DNA from: Mycolicibacterium diernhoferi
GTDB taxonomy: Bacteria > Actinomycetota > Actinomycetes > Mycobacteriales > Mycobacteriaceae
Direction: 5' to 3'
Length of the DNA stretch: 64,000 nt
Assembly (NCBI RefSeq): GCF_019456655.1
Contig: NZ_CP080332.1
Location: 2,418,001 to 2,482,000, forward strand
The translations under genes and the position numbers were made by a program. Below, piece after piece: positions 1 through 9,352 of the stretch (position 1 is its first letter; the number at the start of each line of letters is the position of its first letter). The notes beneath the pieces are model-generated. The model worked only from the letters and a program-made list of their open reading frames with translations. It was not told the DNA's origin and did no database searches.

Positions 1-144
1 AAGGTGCGCCGGTTGCGCCGGCTGGCCGGGCTGTGGCTGGCCGCGCACGCGGGCAGCTGGTCGGCGGTACGTCTCGATGTCATCGGGGTGCGGTTCGGTC
101 GCACGAAGACCCCGGAGCTGAGCCATGTGCAGGCGGTCGGCTGA
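1..144 (+). CDS. YraN/UPF0102-family protein, 3' end only
   Basis: The first 47 codons of the window are the tail of a gene entering from the left; the stop TGA is at 142-144. The visible end is basic and contains RLDVIGVRF, like the C-terminus of the YraN/UPF0102 family, which has a restriction-endonuclease-like fold and unknown physiological role. In M. tuberculosis the family member Rv2898c sits directly upstream of the Mg-chelatase-like gene, as here. The stop overlaps the next start as TGATG, so the two are probably translationally coupled. The catalytic part lies outside the window. Confidence 0.7.
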   Translation, partial: KVRRLRRLAGLWLAAHAGSWSAVRLDVIGVRFGRTKTPELSHVQAVG

Positions 145-1655
145 TGGCGCTCGGGCGGGCGTACGCGGTGGCGATCCGCGGGCTGGACGGCATCACGGTG
201 GAGATCGAGGCCGACATCACCGGGGGGCTGCCCGGGGTGCACCTGGTCGGTCTCCCCGATACCGCGCTGCAGGAATCCCGGAACCGGGTGCGCGCGGCGA
301 TCACCAACTGCGGCAACAGTTGGCCGGACACCCGGCTCACCTTGGCGCTGTCTCCGGCGACGCTGCCCAAGGTCGGTTCGATGTACGACGTCGCTCTGGC
401 TTCGGCGGTGCTCTCGGCGCATCTGAAGAAGGCGTGGCCGCGGCTGGAGAAGACGGTGCTGCTCGGGGAACTGGCCCTCGACGGCCGGGTGCGGCCGGTC
501 AACGGGGTGCTGCCCGCGGTGCTGGCAGCCAAACGGGACGGCTGGCCGACGGTCGTGGTGCCGTGCGGGAATCTGGCCGAGGCCAGCCTCGTCGACGGGA
601 TCGAGGTGTGGGGTGTGCAGAGCCTGGACCAGTTACAGCGCTGGTTCACCGGCCAGGCGCGGTTGGCCGCGCGTATCGAGGACGCCGGTGCCGGCGCTGC
701 CCCGCACTGCCTGGACTTGGCCGACCTGATCGGGCAGACCGAAGCGCGGGTGGCGGTCGAGATCGCCGCCGCGGGAGCGCATCACCTGCTGTTGACCGGG
801 CCGCCGGGCATCGGGAAGACCATGCTGGCGCAACGGTTACCCGGCCTGCTCCCGGAGCTGACCGAGGAAGAGGCCATCGAGGTCACCGCCATCCATTCCA
901 TCGCAGGCACCCTGGCCCCCGAGACCCCGCTGATCACCCGGCCGACCTTCATCGCCCCGCATCACTCCTCGACGGTGGCCGCGATGGTGGGCGGCGGTAC
1001 CGGGATGGCCCGCCCGGGTGCGGTCAGCCGGGCCCATCGTGGGGTGCTGTTCCTCGACGAATGCGCCGAGATCGGTACCCATGTGCTGGAGGCGCTGCGA
1101 ACCCCGTTGGAGGACGGCGAGATCCGGCTCGCCCGCCGCGACGGGGTGGCCCGGTATCCGGCCAGGTTCCAGTTGGTGATGGCGGCGAACCCGTGCCCGT
1201 GCGCGCCCACCGACCCGAAGGACTGTCTGTGCAACGCCGGGGCCAAGCGGCGCTACCAGGGCAAGCTGTCGGGCCCGCTGATGGATCGCGTCGATCTCAA
1301 GGTCGAGATGCATCCCATCCGGGCCGGTGCGTTCACCCATGAGGTAGGGGAGCCGACGGCCGCGGTGCGAGCCCGAGTTGCCGCGGCCCGCGAGGCCGCC
1401 GCTACGAGGTGGCGAGGGTTGGGGGTGCGGACGAACGCCGAGGTGCCGGGCCCCGCGCTGCGTCACGAGTTCCGGCCCGGCGAGGCCACCATGGCGTTGC
1501 TGCGCACCGCGGTCGACCGCGGAAAGCTCAACCTGCGCGGCGCCGACCGCACGCTGCGAATCGCGTGGTCGATTGCCGATCTGGCCGGGGCGAACTCGCC
1601 GACCCCGGATCATGTTGCCACCGCGCTGAGCTTCCGGCAGGGCGGTGCACGATGA
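144..1655 (+). CDS. Mg-chelatase-subunit-ChlI-like AAA+ ATPase, ComM/YifB family
   Basis: A protein of 503 aa starting at the ATG that overlaps the preceding stop; longer upstream reading is rejected because it would run through the YraN end. The first ~200 residues form the Lon-protease-like ChlI N-terminal region. The ATPase follows, with Walker A GPPGIGKT at 219-226 and Walker B VLFLDE near 300, then a four-Cys cluster (CPCAP..DCLC) and the C-terminal ChlI domain. The family (ComM) is a hexameric helicase promoting branch migration during natural transformation and recombination; its role in mycobacteria is unproven. Its stop overlaps the dprA start (ATGA), which fits a DNA-processing operon. 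Confidence 0.9.
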   Translation: MALGRAYAVAIRGLDGITVEIEADITGGLPGVHLVGLPDTALQESRNRVRAAITNCGNSWPDTRLTLALSPATLPKVGSMYDVALASAVLSAHLKKAWPRLEKTVLLGELALDGRVRPVNGVLPAVLAAKRDGWPTVVVPCGNLAEASLVDGIEVWGVQSLDQLQRWFTGQARLAARIEDAGAGAAPHCLDLADLIGQTEARVAVEIAAAGAHHLLLTGPPGIGKTMLAQRLPGLLPELTEEEAIEVTAIHSIAGTLAPETPLITRPTFIAPHHSSTVAAMVGGGTGMARPGAVSRAHRGVLFLDECAEIGTHVLEALRTPLEDGEIRLARRDGVARYPARFQLVMAANPCPCAPTDPKDCLCNAGAKRRYQGKLSGPLMDRVDLKVEMHPIRAGAFTHEVGEPTAAVRARVAAAREAAATRWRGLGVRTNAEVPGPALRHEFRPGEATMALLRTAVDRGKLNLRGADRTLRIAWSIADLAGANSPTPDHVATALSFRQGGAR

Positions 1656-2782
1656 GTGACGAACTGCGACGGCGGGCGTGGGCATATCTGTCCCGGGTGG
1701 CGGAATCGCCGAGCCCGGAACTTGCGGCCTTCGTGGCGAAGTACGGCCCGGTCGAGGCGGCGTGCAGGATCAAGGGTGGGCTGGCGCCGCCCGAGCTGAA
1801 GGGGCGAGTGGAAGCACGTCATGAAGTCGACACCGCCGCGGACGATCTCGACCTGCTGGACCGCCGTGGCGGGCGGCTGATCACCCCCGACGATGCGGAG
1901 TGGCCGCAGCTGGCGTTCACAGTGTTCGGCTCGGCGAAGGTACAGGAGAAGGAATCCGGGCGGGCACCGCTGGTGCTCTGGGCGATCGGTCCGGCCCGGC
2001 TGGACCGGGTCGCCGCACGCGCGGCGGCGATCGTCGGGACCCGCGCGGCCACCGCCTACGGCGAACACGTCGCCGCGGATCTGGCAGCCGGCCTGGCCGA
2101 GCGGAATGTGGCGGTGGTGTCCGGAGCCGCCTACGGCATCGATGGTGCCGCGCACCGGGCAGCCCTCGGTGTGGACGGGGTCACCGTCGCGGTGCTGGCC
2201 TGTGGCATCGATGTTCCTTATCCCGCAGGGCATTCCGCGCTGCTACACCGGATCGGCGGCAGCGGGGTGGTGGTCACCGAGTATCCGCCCGGGGTGCGGC
2301 CGGCGCGGCACCGCTTCCTGACCCGCAACCGGTTGGTGGCCGCACTGAGCGGGGCGACGGTGGTGGTGGAGGCGGGACTGCGCAGCGGCGCCGCGAACAC
2401 CGCGGCCTGGGCCGAGGTGATGGGCCGGGTGGTGTGCGCGGTGCCCGGCCCGGTGACCTCGGCGGCCTCTGCCGGTTGTCACGCTCTGCTGCGCCGCGAC
2501 GACGTGCACCTGATCAGCCGCCCCGAGGAGGTGGTCGAGATCGTCGGGCGCATCGGTGAGCTGGCCGAGGACCCCGAGCATCCGCAGACCCCGCTGGACG
2601 GGCTGTCCCGAGAGGAAGCGCTGGTGTACGAGGCGCTGCCCGGGCGCGGCACCCGCAGCGTCGAGGAGATCGCCGTGGCCGCCGGCATACCGGCTGAACA
2701 GGTGCTCGGCCCGTTGGCGTTACTGGAGATCGCCGGGCGGGTACAGCGACGAGAGGGTCGGTGGCGCATCGCGCGGGGATGA
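1652..2782 (+). CDS. dprA: DNA-processing protein DprA (Smf)
   Basis: A protein of 376 aa, starting ATGAGTGACG four bases inside the upstream stop. It has an N-terminal helical region, then the extended Rossmann DprA domain with IVGTRAATAYGEH, VVSGAAYGIDGAAHRAAL and VPYPAGH, and a C-terminal winged-helix-like segment (last ~70 aa, SREEALVYEALPGRG...VEEIAVAAG). DprA binds single-stranded DNA and loads RecA in transformation; mycobacterial members are conserved without proven competence. It follows the ComM-like ATPase, as in M. tuberculosis (Rv2897c-Rv2896c). Confidence 0.93.
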   Translation: MSDELRRRAWAYLSRVAESPSPELAAFVAKYGPVEAACRIKGGLAPPELKGRVEARHEVDTAADDLDLLDRRGGRLITPDDAEWPQLAFTVFGSAKVQEKESGRAPLVLWAIGPARLDRVAARAAAIVGTRAATAYGEHVAADLAAGLAERNVAVVSGAAYGIDGAAHRAALGVDGVTVAVLACGIDVPYPAGHSALLHRIGGSGVVVTEYPPGVRPARHRFLTRNRLVAALSGATVVVEAGLRSGAANTAAWAEVMGRVVCAVPGPVTSAASAGCHALLRRDDVHLISRPEEVVEIVGRIGELAEDPEHPQTPLDGLSREEALVYEALPGRGTRSVEEIAVAAGIPAEQVLGPLALLEIAGRVQRREGRWRIARG

Positions 2783-2841
2783 ACGGTGCCCGCCGCGTAG
2801 CCGACCACCCGGGTACACCGGCTCGTAGAGTGGTCCGGGAG

Positions 2842-3720
2842 ATGCTGAAACGATTGCGAAGGAAGATTGTGGCGGGACGTCCGATTCACACATTCGAGGT
2901 GATCAGCACCGAGCAGCTGGCACCGCACATGATCCGGCTGGTTCTCGGCGGGGTCGGGTTCGACACCTTCACTCCGGGTAAGTTCACCGACTCCTACGTC
3001 AAGATCGTCATCGTCGAACCGGATGTCGACGTGGTCGCGCTGCCGCACCCGCTCACCCTGGACAGCTTCAACGACCTTCCGGAGCACAAGCGGCCCACCG
3101 TGCGCACCTACACCGTGCGTTCGGTCGACGACTCACTGCGCCAGATCGCCATCGACTTCGTCGTGCACGGCGAGCTGGGCGTAGCCGGGCCGTGGGCCGC
3201 GGCGGCCAAGCCCGGCGACCCCGTCTATCTGATGGGCCCGAACGGCGCCTACGCCCCCAACCCGGACGCGGACTGGTACCTGTTCGCCGGTGACGAGGCC
3301 GGCCTGCCCGCCATCAGCGCGAGCCTGGAGGCGTTGCCGCCCAACGCGATCGGCAAGGCCTTCATCGAGGTGAGCGGCCCGGACGACGTGATCCCGCTCA
3401 AGGCGCCCGACGGCGTCGATGTGCACTGGATCTACCGCGGTGGGCGCGCGGATCTGGTCAGCGACAGCGTCGCCGGGGACAACGCACCGTTGATCGCCGC
3501 GGTCAAGGAGACACAGTGGCTGCCCGGGCAGGTGCAGGTGTTCGTGCACGGCGAAGCCCAGGCCGTGATGCACAATCTGCGGCCCTATCTGCGCAAGGAA
3601 CGTGGGGTGGACGCCAAGTGGGCGTCCATCTCCGGCTATTGGCGACGCGGCCGCACCGAGGAGACGTTCCGGCAATGGAAGGCGGAACTGGCCAAGGCGG
3701 AGGCCGGCCAGCAAGACTGA
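2842..3720 (+). CDS. viuB: siderophore-interacting FAD/NAD(P)H reductase, ViuB-like
   Basis: A protein of 292 aa; I take the ATG at 2842 because upstream codons overlap dprA and look unstructured. It has an FAD-binding beta-barrel with RTYTVRSVD near residue 95, followed by the SIP C-terminal NAD(P)-binding part containing [12 protein letters not shown] and the terminal [16 protein letters not shown]/ViuB proteins reduce ferric siderophores to release iron in the cytosol. The M. tuberculosis homologue Rv2895c occupies the same place between dprA and xerC. No iron box was recognised in the short upstream gap. Confidence 0.88.
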   Translation: MLKRLRRKIVAGRPIHTFEVISTEQLAPHMIRLVLGGVGFDTFTPGKFTDSYVKIVIVEPDVDVVALPHPLTLDSFNDLPEHKRPTVRTYTVRSVDDSLRQIAIDFVVHGELGVAGPWAAAAKPGDPVYLMGPNGAYAPNPDADWYLFAGDEAGLPAISASLEALPPNAIGKAFIEVSGPDDVIPLKAPDGVDVHWIYRGGRADLVSDSVAGDNAPLIAAVKETQWLPGQVQVFVHGEAQAVMHNLRPYLRKERGVDAKWASISGYWRRGRTEETFRQWKAELAKAEAGQQD

Positions 3721-3724
3721 CCCC

Positions 3725-4885
3725 ATGGCATTCGGCGACTATCAGCTCGAGATCTATCTGCAGGGCCTGGCCGGGGTGGTGCCATCGCTGCCGATGGCCT
3801 TCGCCGAACTGGAGGCCCGGGCCCAGGCGGCGATGTCGCCGTCGGTGTGGTCCTATGTCGCCGGCGGGGCCGGTGACGAACGGACCCAGCAGGTCAATGT
3901 CAGCGCCTTCGAGAACTGGGGGCTGATGCCGCGGATGGGGGTCGGCGCCACCGAACGCGACCTGACCGTCGATCTGTTCGGGATGACGCTGCCCTCCCCG
4001 GTATTCATGGCGCCGATCGGCGTCACCGGGATCTGCAGCCGCGACGGGCACGGCGACCTGGCCGTCGCCCGCGCCGCCGCCCGCACCGGGGTGCCGATGA
4101 CCGTGTCCACCCTGACCGCCGACCCGCTCGAAGACGTGGCGGCCGAATTCGGTGATACCCCAGGGCTTTTCCAGCTCTACACGCCCAAGGATCGCGACCT
4201 GGCGGCCAGCTTCGTCGCGCGCGCGGAGGCCGCCGGCTACCAGGCGATCGTGGTCACCCTGGACACCTGGGTGCCCGGCTGGCGTCCCCGCGACCTGAGC
4301 ACCTCGAACTTCCCGCAGCTGCGCGGGCACTGCCTGTCCAACTACACCAGCGACCCGGTGTTCCGGGCCGCGCTGGCCCAGCCGCCCGAACAGAACCCGC
4401 AGGGCGCGGTGCTGCAGTGGGTGTCCACCTTCGGCCAGCCGGTCACCTGGGACGACCTGGCCTGGCTGCGCACCTTGACGAAGCTGCCGCTGCTGGCCAA
4501 GGGCATCTGTCATCCCGACGATGTGCGCCGGGCCCGCGACGCCGGCGTCGACGGCATCTACTGCTCCAACCACGGCGGCCGCCAGGCCAACGGGGGCATC
4601 CCGGCCATCGACTGCCTGCCCGACGTGGTGGCCGCCGCCGACGGCATGCCGGTGCTCTTCGACTCCGGGGTGCGCAGCGGCGCCGACATCGTCAAGGCGC
4701 TGGCACTGGGCGCCACCGCGGTCGGCGTCGGGCGACCCTACGTCTACGGGCTGGCCCTGGGCGGCACCGACGGCGTGGTGCACGTGCTGCGCTCGCTGCT
4801 GGCCGAGACCGATCTGATCATGGCCATCGACGGCTACCCGGCCCTGTCGGATCTCACCCCGGACACGCTGCGGCGCGTCCACTAG
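3725..4885 (+). CDS. FMN-dependent alpha-hydroxy-acid oxidase, lactate 2-monooxygenase-like
   Basis: A protein of 386 aa starting 4 nt after viuB stops, so probably co-transcribed. It is an FMN TIM-barrel enzyme of the glycolate oxidase/lactate monooxygenase family. YVAGGAGDE lies near residue 45. The catalytic base is His283 in SNHGGRQ, with substrate Arg286, and the phosphate-binding loop is DSGVRSG and GVGRPY. Length and many segments (GLMPRM, TLDTW..GWRPRDL) resemble M. smegmatis lactate 2-monooxygenase, which turns L-lactate plus O2 into acetate, CO2 and water. Oxidase versus monooxygenase cannot be settled from sequence. It is an insertion relative to the M. tuberculosis viuB-xerC order. 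Confidence 0.85.
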   Translation: MAFGDYQLEIYLQGLAGVVPSLPMAFAELEARAQAAMSPSVWSYVAGGAGDERTQQVNVSAFENWGLMPRMGVGATERDLTVDLFGMTLPSPVFMAPIGVTGICSRDGHGDLAVARAAARTGVPMTVSTLTADPLEDVAAEFGDTPGLFQLYTPKDRDLAASFVARAEAAGYQAIVVTLDTWVPGWRPRDLSTSNFPQLRGHCLSNYTSDPVFRAALAQPPEQNPQGAVLQWVSTFGQPVTWDDLAWLRTLTKLPLLAKGICHPDDVRRARDAGVDGIYCSNHGGRQANGGIPAIDCLPDVVAAADGMPVLFDSGVRSGADIVKALALGATAVGVGRPYVYGLALGGTDGVVHVLRSLLAETDLIMAIDGYPALSDLTPDTLRRVH

Positions 4886-4916
4886 ACAGTCCGCTGAGTT
4901 CTGCGACGGTAGGGGA

Positions 4917-5804
4917 GTGCAAGCCCTTCTCGAGGAGTTCGACGAGTACCTGGCGTTGCAGCGTGACCGCTCGGCGCACACCCGGCGGGCCTACCTCGGT
5001 GACCTGCGCTCGTTGTTCGAGTTCACCGGCGGCGGGCTGGAGACGCTGACACTGCCGCGGCTGCGGTCCTGGCTGGCCGCCCAGGCCGGGGCGGGCGCGG
5101 CGCGCACCACGCTGGCCCGGCGCACCTCGGCGATCAAGACGTTCACCGCCTGGGCGCTGCACCGCGGGCTGCTCACCTCCGATCCGGCGGCCCGGCTGCA
5201 GACCCCCAAGGCGCATCGCACGCTGCCCTCGGTGCTGCGCCAGGACCAGGCCCTCGACGCGATGGACGCCCTCAATTCCGGTGCGCAGCAAGGGGACCCG
5301 ATCGCGCTGCGGGACCGGCTGATCGTGGAACTGTTGTACGCCACCGGGATCCGGGTCAGCGAGCTCTGTGGTCTGGACATCGACGACGTGGACCGCTCCC
5401 GGCGGGTGTTACAGGTGCTGGGTAAGGGCAACAAGCAGCGCACCGTCCCGTACGGCGAGCCCGCCGAGGACGCGTTGACGGCCTGGCTGGACATCGGCCG
5501 GCCCGCGCTGGCCATCCCGGCGTCGGGACCGGCGCTGCTGCTGGGCGCCCGCGGCGCCCGGCTCGATCAGCGCCAAGCACGCACCGTGGTGCACCAGACC
5601 ATGTCCGCCGTCGACGGCGCCCCCGACATCGGCCCGCACGGCCTGCGGCACAGTGCGGCCACCCACCTGCTGGAGGGTGGCGCGGACCTGCGCGTGGTCC
5701 AGGAGCTGCTCGGGCATTCGACGCTGGCGACCACCCAGCTCTACACCCATGTCACGGTGGCCCGGTTGCGCGCCGTGCACGACCAGGCGCACCCGCGCGC
5801 CTGA
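4917..5804 (+). CDS. xerC: site-specific tyrosine recombinase XerC
   Basis: A protein of 295 aa with a GTG start at 4917. The N-terminal SAM-like core-binding domain covers about residues 1-90. The catalytic domain carries the full tyrosine-recombinase set: Arg146 ([10 protein letters not shown]), Lys170 (GKGNKQR), His241 and Arg244 (HGLRH), His267 (LGHS) and nucleophile Tyr276 (TQLYTHV). XerC acts with XerD at dif to resolve chromosome dimers. Length and position match Rv2894c. No integrase-like features or att site were seen next to it, so this is the housekeeping recombinase. Confidence 0.93.
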   Translation: MQALLEEFDEYLALQRDRSAHTRRAYLGDLRSLFEFTGGGLETLTLPRLRSWLAAQAGAGAARTTLARRTSAIKTFTAWALHRGLLTSDPAARLQTPKAHRTLPSVLRQDQALDAMDALNSGAQQGDPIALRDRLIVELLYATGIRVSELCGLDIDDVDRSRRVLQVLGKGNKQRTVPYGEPAEDALTAWLDIGRPALAIPASGPALLLGARGARLDQRQARTVVHQTMSAVDGAPDIGPHGLRHSAATHLLEGGADLRVVQELLGHSTLATTQLYTHVTVARLRAVHDQAHPRA

Positions 5805-5805
5805 C

Positions 5806-6705
5806 ATGGTCGACGCCGGCCGCGCCACCATCGATCTCCAGACGGGGCCCGTCTCCTATCTGACCTGGGCCCCCGCCCGGCCGGTCCCCGCGTCGACGGT
5901 GCTGTTGCTGCACGGCGGCGGGGTGGACAGCGCCTCGTTGTCGTGGGGGTCGATCGGCCCGCGGCTCGCCGATGCGGGGTACCGCGTCCTCGCGCCGGAT
6001 CACCCCGGCTACGGGCACAGCCCACCCGCGCCCCAGCCGGTGACCCAGGAGCGACTGGTCGGCTACGTCGGGGAACTCACCGATGCGCTCGGCCTCGGCC
6101 GCTATGCGATCGGCGGGTTGTCGCTCGGTGGCGGCATGACCATCGGGCACCTGCTGGACCGTCCGGACCGGGTGACCGGCGCGATGCTGCTGGGCTGCTA
6201 CGGCATCATGCCCCGGCTGTCCGACGGCCCGCTGTCGCTGCCCCGGCAGACCCTGACCTGGGCGATGCTGCGCACCGGCCTGCTGGGCGCGATGACCCGG
6301 TCGGTCGGCACGAACCGGGCTGCGATGGTCGCGAGCCTGCGCCAGTTGATCAGGAACCCGGCCCAGCTGTCCGACGACCTGATCGACGAGGTCCTGGCCG
6401 CCGCCGCCCGTCCGGGCGGGTTCACCGCGTTCTCACAGTGGCAGCGCGATCAGGTCCGGTGGAACCGGTTGCGCACCGACTACACACCGCAACTGCCGTC
6501 GATCACGGTGCCGGTGCTGTTCGTGCACGGAGACCGGGACACCGGTGTGCCGATCGCCCGTGCCAGGGCCGCGGCGCGGGCGATGCCGGGTGCCCGGCTC
6601 ACGGCCGTCCCCGGCGCCGGGCACTGGGTGCAGCGCGACGCCCCCGACGTGGTGCTCGACGCGATGGTCGCCTTCCTGGGCGGGCCCGCTCACCCGACGG
6701 CCTGA
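5806..6705 (+). CDS. alpha/beta-fold hydrolase
   Basis: A protein of 299 aa; the ATG lies 1 nt after the xerC stop. It has an alpha/beta hydrolase core with oxyanion segment LLLHGGGVD, nucleophile elbow GLSLGGG (Ser), an acid in VHGDRDTGVP and the terminal His in PGAGHWVQRDAP. The substrate is unknown; the family includes esterases, C-C hydrolases and lactonases. No signal peptide, so it is cytoplasmic. It may be read through from xerC. Confidence 0.85.
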   Translation: MVDAGRATIDLQTGPVSYLTWAPARPVPASTVLLLHGGGVDSASLSWGSIGPRLADAGYRVLAPDHPGYGHSPPAPQPVTQERLVGYVGELTDALGLGRYAIGGLSLGGGMTIGHLLDRPDRVTGAMLLGCYGIMPRLSDGPLSLPRQTLTWAMLRTGLLGAMTRSVGTNRAAMVASLRQLIRNPAQLSDDLIDEVLAAAARPGGFTAFSQWQRDQVRWNRLRTDYTPQLPSITVPVLFVHGDRDTGVPIARARAAARAMPGARLTAVPGAGHWVQRDAPDVVLDAMVAFLGGPAHPTA

Positions 6706-6719
6706 CCTGACCCGCCACC

Positions 6720-6766
6720 TTGATGTCACCCGCGGCGCGGCTCTATAGTTTCGGGCACCCGAAACT
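6720..6766 (+). promoter_or_regulatory. promoter with palindromic operator for the metal ABC operon
   Basis: A perfect inverted repeat, AGTTTCGGG-CA-CCCGAAACT, lies at 6747-6766. It overlaps a -10-like TATAGT (6744-6749) that has a -35-like TTGATG (6720-6725) 18 nt upstream. A repressor bound here would block RNA polymerase. The GTG of the lipoprotein gene is 35 nt downstream with a strong GGAGGAG site. A metal-responsive repressor (MntR/DtxR or Fur class) is likely from the gene content, but the repeat is not the classical IdeR box. Confidence 0.75.
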
Positions 6767-6801
6767 TTGAGATCGAATTAGCGAAATATCGAGGAGGAGT
6801 C

Positions 6802-7731
6802 GTGCGCCGACACGGCCGCAGGCTGGCGGCACGAGCGACGGCCCTGGCAGGCTTGGTCGCGCTGGTGGCCGGTTGCGCACCCGGAGGAACCGAGGCGGCC
6901 GCGGATCGTCCGGTGGTGCTCACCACATTCACGGTGCTGGCCGATATCGCCGCCCATGTGGCCGGCGACCATCTCACGGTCGAGTCGATCACCAAGCCCG
7001 GGGCCGAGATTCACGGCTACGAGCCGACTCCCGGGGATATCAGGAAAGCCGTCGGTGCCGACCTGATCCTCGACAACGGACTGAACCTCGAGGCCTGGTT
7101 CGGTCGATTCGTGGCGGGTGTCGACGTCCCCCACGTGGTGGTGAGCGACGGTGTCCAGGTCATCGACATCGCCGAGGACGCTTACACCGGACAGTCCAAT
7201 CCGCACGCCTGGATGTCACCGCTGAACGTGCAGATCTACGTCGACAACATGGCCGCGGCCTTTGCGGAACTCGACCCGGAACACGCCGCGGATTACCGCG
7301 CCAACGCCGAGAACTACCGCACGCAACTCCAGCAGGTGCACGACGACCTCGTCGAGCGGCTCGACGTACTGCCGGTCAACCAGCGTGCACTGGTCACCTG
7401 CGAAGGAGCGTTCTCCTATCTGGCCCGCGACGCCGGGCTGACCGAGAAGTACATCTGGGCGGTCAATGCCGAACAGCAGGCGACCCCACAACAAATCGCC
7501 TCGACGATCGACTTCGTGAACACGTTTGAGGTCCCGGCGGTGTTCTGCGAGTCGACCGTCTCCGATGCGCCCATGCAGCGGGTGGTCGAAGCCACCGGTG
7601 CCGATTTCGGTGGGGTGCTGTACGTGGACTCGCTGTCCGGGCCCGATGGTCCCGTACCCACGTATCTGGACCTGATCCGTCACGACGTGAAGACCATTGC
7701 CGCGGCACTCACCGCAGACCGGGTCTCGTGA
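6802..7731 (+). CDS. metal ABC transporter substrate-binding lipoprotein (Mn-type)
   Basis: A protein of 309 aa from GTG 6802 after GGAGGAG. The signal peptide ends in a lipobox LVAGC (lipidated Cys25), so it is anchored outside the membrane. It belongs to the cluster A-I (PsaA/ZnuA/SitA) binding proteins: metal ligands are expected at His in EIHGYEPTPGD, His in NPHAW, Glu in CEGAFSYLARDAG and Asp in YVDSLSG. Glu rather than His at the third place is the Mn/Fe pattern of PsaA, and there is no His-rich loop as in ZnuA. It heads an overlapping three-gene operon and is preceded by a palindromic operator. Confidence 0.9.
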   Translation: MRRHGRRLAARATALAGLVALVAGCAPGGTEAAADRPVVLTTFTVLADIAAHVAGDHLTVESITKPGAEIHGYEPTPGDIRKAVGADLILDNGLNLEAWFGRFVAGVDVPHVVVSDGVQVIDIAEDAYTGQSNPHAWMSPLNVQIYVDNMAAAFAELDPEHAADYRANAENYRTQLQQVHDDLVERLDVLPVNQRALVTCEGAFSYLARDAGLTEKYIWAVNAEQQATPQQIASTIDFVNTFEVPAVFCESTVSDAPMQRVVEATGADFGGVLYVDSLSGPDGPVPTYLDLIRHDVKTIAAALTADRVS

Positions 7732-8474
7732 CAACCCCTGCGCTGGAAACCGATTCGGTCACCGTTCGTTACGGGACGGTGACGGCCCTGAAGGACGTCA
7801 CGTTGGCTGTCCAACCCGGCCGGGTCTGCGGTCTGATCGGGCTGAACGGCTCGGGTAAATCCACGCTGTTCAAGACGATCATGGGATTGGTCCGACCCGA
7901 GACCGGCACGGTGCGCATCCATGGCTGCGGCCCGGCGCAGGCACGCAAGGCTGGCCTGGTGGGGTACATGCCGCAGAGCGAGGACATCGACTGGTCTTTC
8001 CCGCTCTCGGTGCGCGACGTCGTGCTGACCGGGCGGTACGGGTTCATGGGCCCGTCGCGCCGGGCCCGGCCCGCCGATCATTCCGCGGTGGACGAGGCGT
8101 TGCAGCGGGTGGACCTCACCGAGTACCGACACCGTCAGATCGGGCAATTGTCCGGGGGCCAACGTAAGCGGGCGTTCCTCGCCCGCTGCATCGCCCAGGG
8201 CGGCGCGTTACTGCTCCTCGATGAACCGTTCGCGGGCGTCGACAAACGCAGCGAAGCCACCATCAGCGCCCTGCTCCGCGAACTCGCCCAGAACGGAACG
8301 ACGATCGTGGTGTCCACCCATGACCTGCATGCGTTGCCCGGGCTCGCCGATGAAGCAATCCTGCTGATGCGCACGGTACTTGCGCATGACCTGCCCAGCG
8401 TGGTGCTGCAGCCCGAACACCTGGCCCGCGCCTTCGGTCTCGACGTCCTCGACGAGGATCGGGGCGACCGGTGA
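7728..8474 (+). CDS. metal ABC transporter ATP-binding protein
   Basis: A protein of 248 aa with GTG start overlapping the lipoprotein stop (GTGA). It is a complete ABC ATPase: Walker A GLNGSGKST near residues 38-46, Q-loop MPQSEDIDWSFP, signature LSGGQRKRAF, Walker B LLLLDEPFAGVD and the switch His in STHDLH. The Q-loop context (DIDWSFP) is typical of the Mn/Zn/Fe MntB/ZnuC group. It powers import by the neighbouring permease. Confidence 0.93.
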   Translation: MTTPALETDSVTVRYGTVTALKDVTLAVQPGRVCGLIGLNGSGKSTLFKTIMGLVRPETGTVRIHGCGPAQARKAGLVGYMPQSEDIDWSFPLSVRDVVLTGRYGFMGPSRRARPADHSAVDEALQRVDLTEYRHRQIGQLSGGQRKRAFLARCIAQGGALLLLDEPFAGVDKRSEATISALLRELAQNGTTIVVSTHDLHALPGLADEAILLMRTVLAHDLPSVVLQPEHLARAFGLDVLDEDRGDR

Positions 8475-9352
8475 CCATCCTCGACTTCCTCATCGACCCG
8501 CTGCGGCTGGAGTTCATGGTCCGCGCCACCGCCACCACGCTGATCGCCTCGGTCGTTTGTGCGACCTTGTCGTGCTGGCTGGTGCTGATCGGCTGGTCGC
8601 TGATGGGCGATGCGGTCTCACATGCCGTACTGCCCGGCGTCGTCCTCGCCTACATCGTCGGGGCGCCGTTCGCGTTGGGCGCCATCGTGTTCGGCTTCAT
8701 CGCGGTGGCCCTCATCGGCCTGGTCCGCGACACCAGCCGGACCAAGGAGGACGCGGCCATCGGCGTGGTGTTCACCACCCTGTTCGCCCTCGGCCTGGTC
8801 CTCGTCTCGGTCACCCCCAGCCAGGTCGACCTCAACCACATCATCTTCGGCAACCTGCTCGGGGTGTCACGCGCAGACCTGGTGCAGGTCGCGGTCCTCG
8901 GTGCCATCGTGCTCGTCGTGCTGCTCTACAAGCGCCGCGACCTCACCCTCTATGCGTTCGACCCGAGCTACGCACACGCCATCGGTCTGCGTCCCCGCCT
9001 GCTCGGCGCCACACTGCTCGGTCTGCTCGCCCTGACCGCAGTGGTGGCGCTGCAGGCTGTCGGGGTGGTGCTCGTCGTCGCTCTGCTCATCACCCCCGGC
9101 GCGACCGCTTACCTGCTCACCGACCGATTCGGCCGCATGCTGATCATCGCGCCGGCCCTGGCCGCGTGCTGTGCCCTGATCGGCCTCTACGCCAGCTACT
9201 ACCTGGACACCACCTCCGGTCCGATGGTCGTGCTGGCGAACGGGGTGGCCTTCGCGTTGGCCTACCTGGGCAGTCCGCGGCACGGACTGCTCACGGCCCG
9301 GCGCCGCAGGCTCAACCCGGAAGGCCATGACCACTCCCACCCAGCGGTTTGA
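8471..9352 (+). CDS. metal ABC transporter permease (ABC-3 family)
   Basis: A protein of 293 aa, GTG start overlapping the ATPase stop. It is hydrophobic throughout with about eight transmembrane segments and the ABC-3 hallmark region LMGDAVSHAVLPGVVLAY near residues 38-55. It forms the channel of a Mn/Zn/Fe importer with the two upstream genes. The C-terminus ends in a His-containing tail (GHDHSHP). Its last 41 bp overlap the convergent M23 peptidase gene. Confidence 0.93.
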   Translation: MTILDFLIDPLRLEFMVRATATTLIASVVCATLSCWLVLIGWSLMGDAVSHAVLPGVVLAYIVGAPFALGAIVFGFIAVALIGLVRDTSRTKEDAAIGVVFTTLFALGLVLVSVTPSQVDLNHIIFGNLLGVSRADLVQVAVLGAIVLVVLLYKRRDLTLYAFDPSYAHAIGLRPRLLGATLLGLLALTAVVALQAVGVVLVVALLITPGATAYLLTDRFGRMLIIAPALAACCALIGLYASYYLDTTSGPMVVLANGVAFALAYLGSPRHGLLTARRRRLNPEGHDHSHPAV

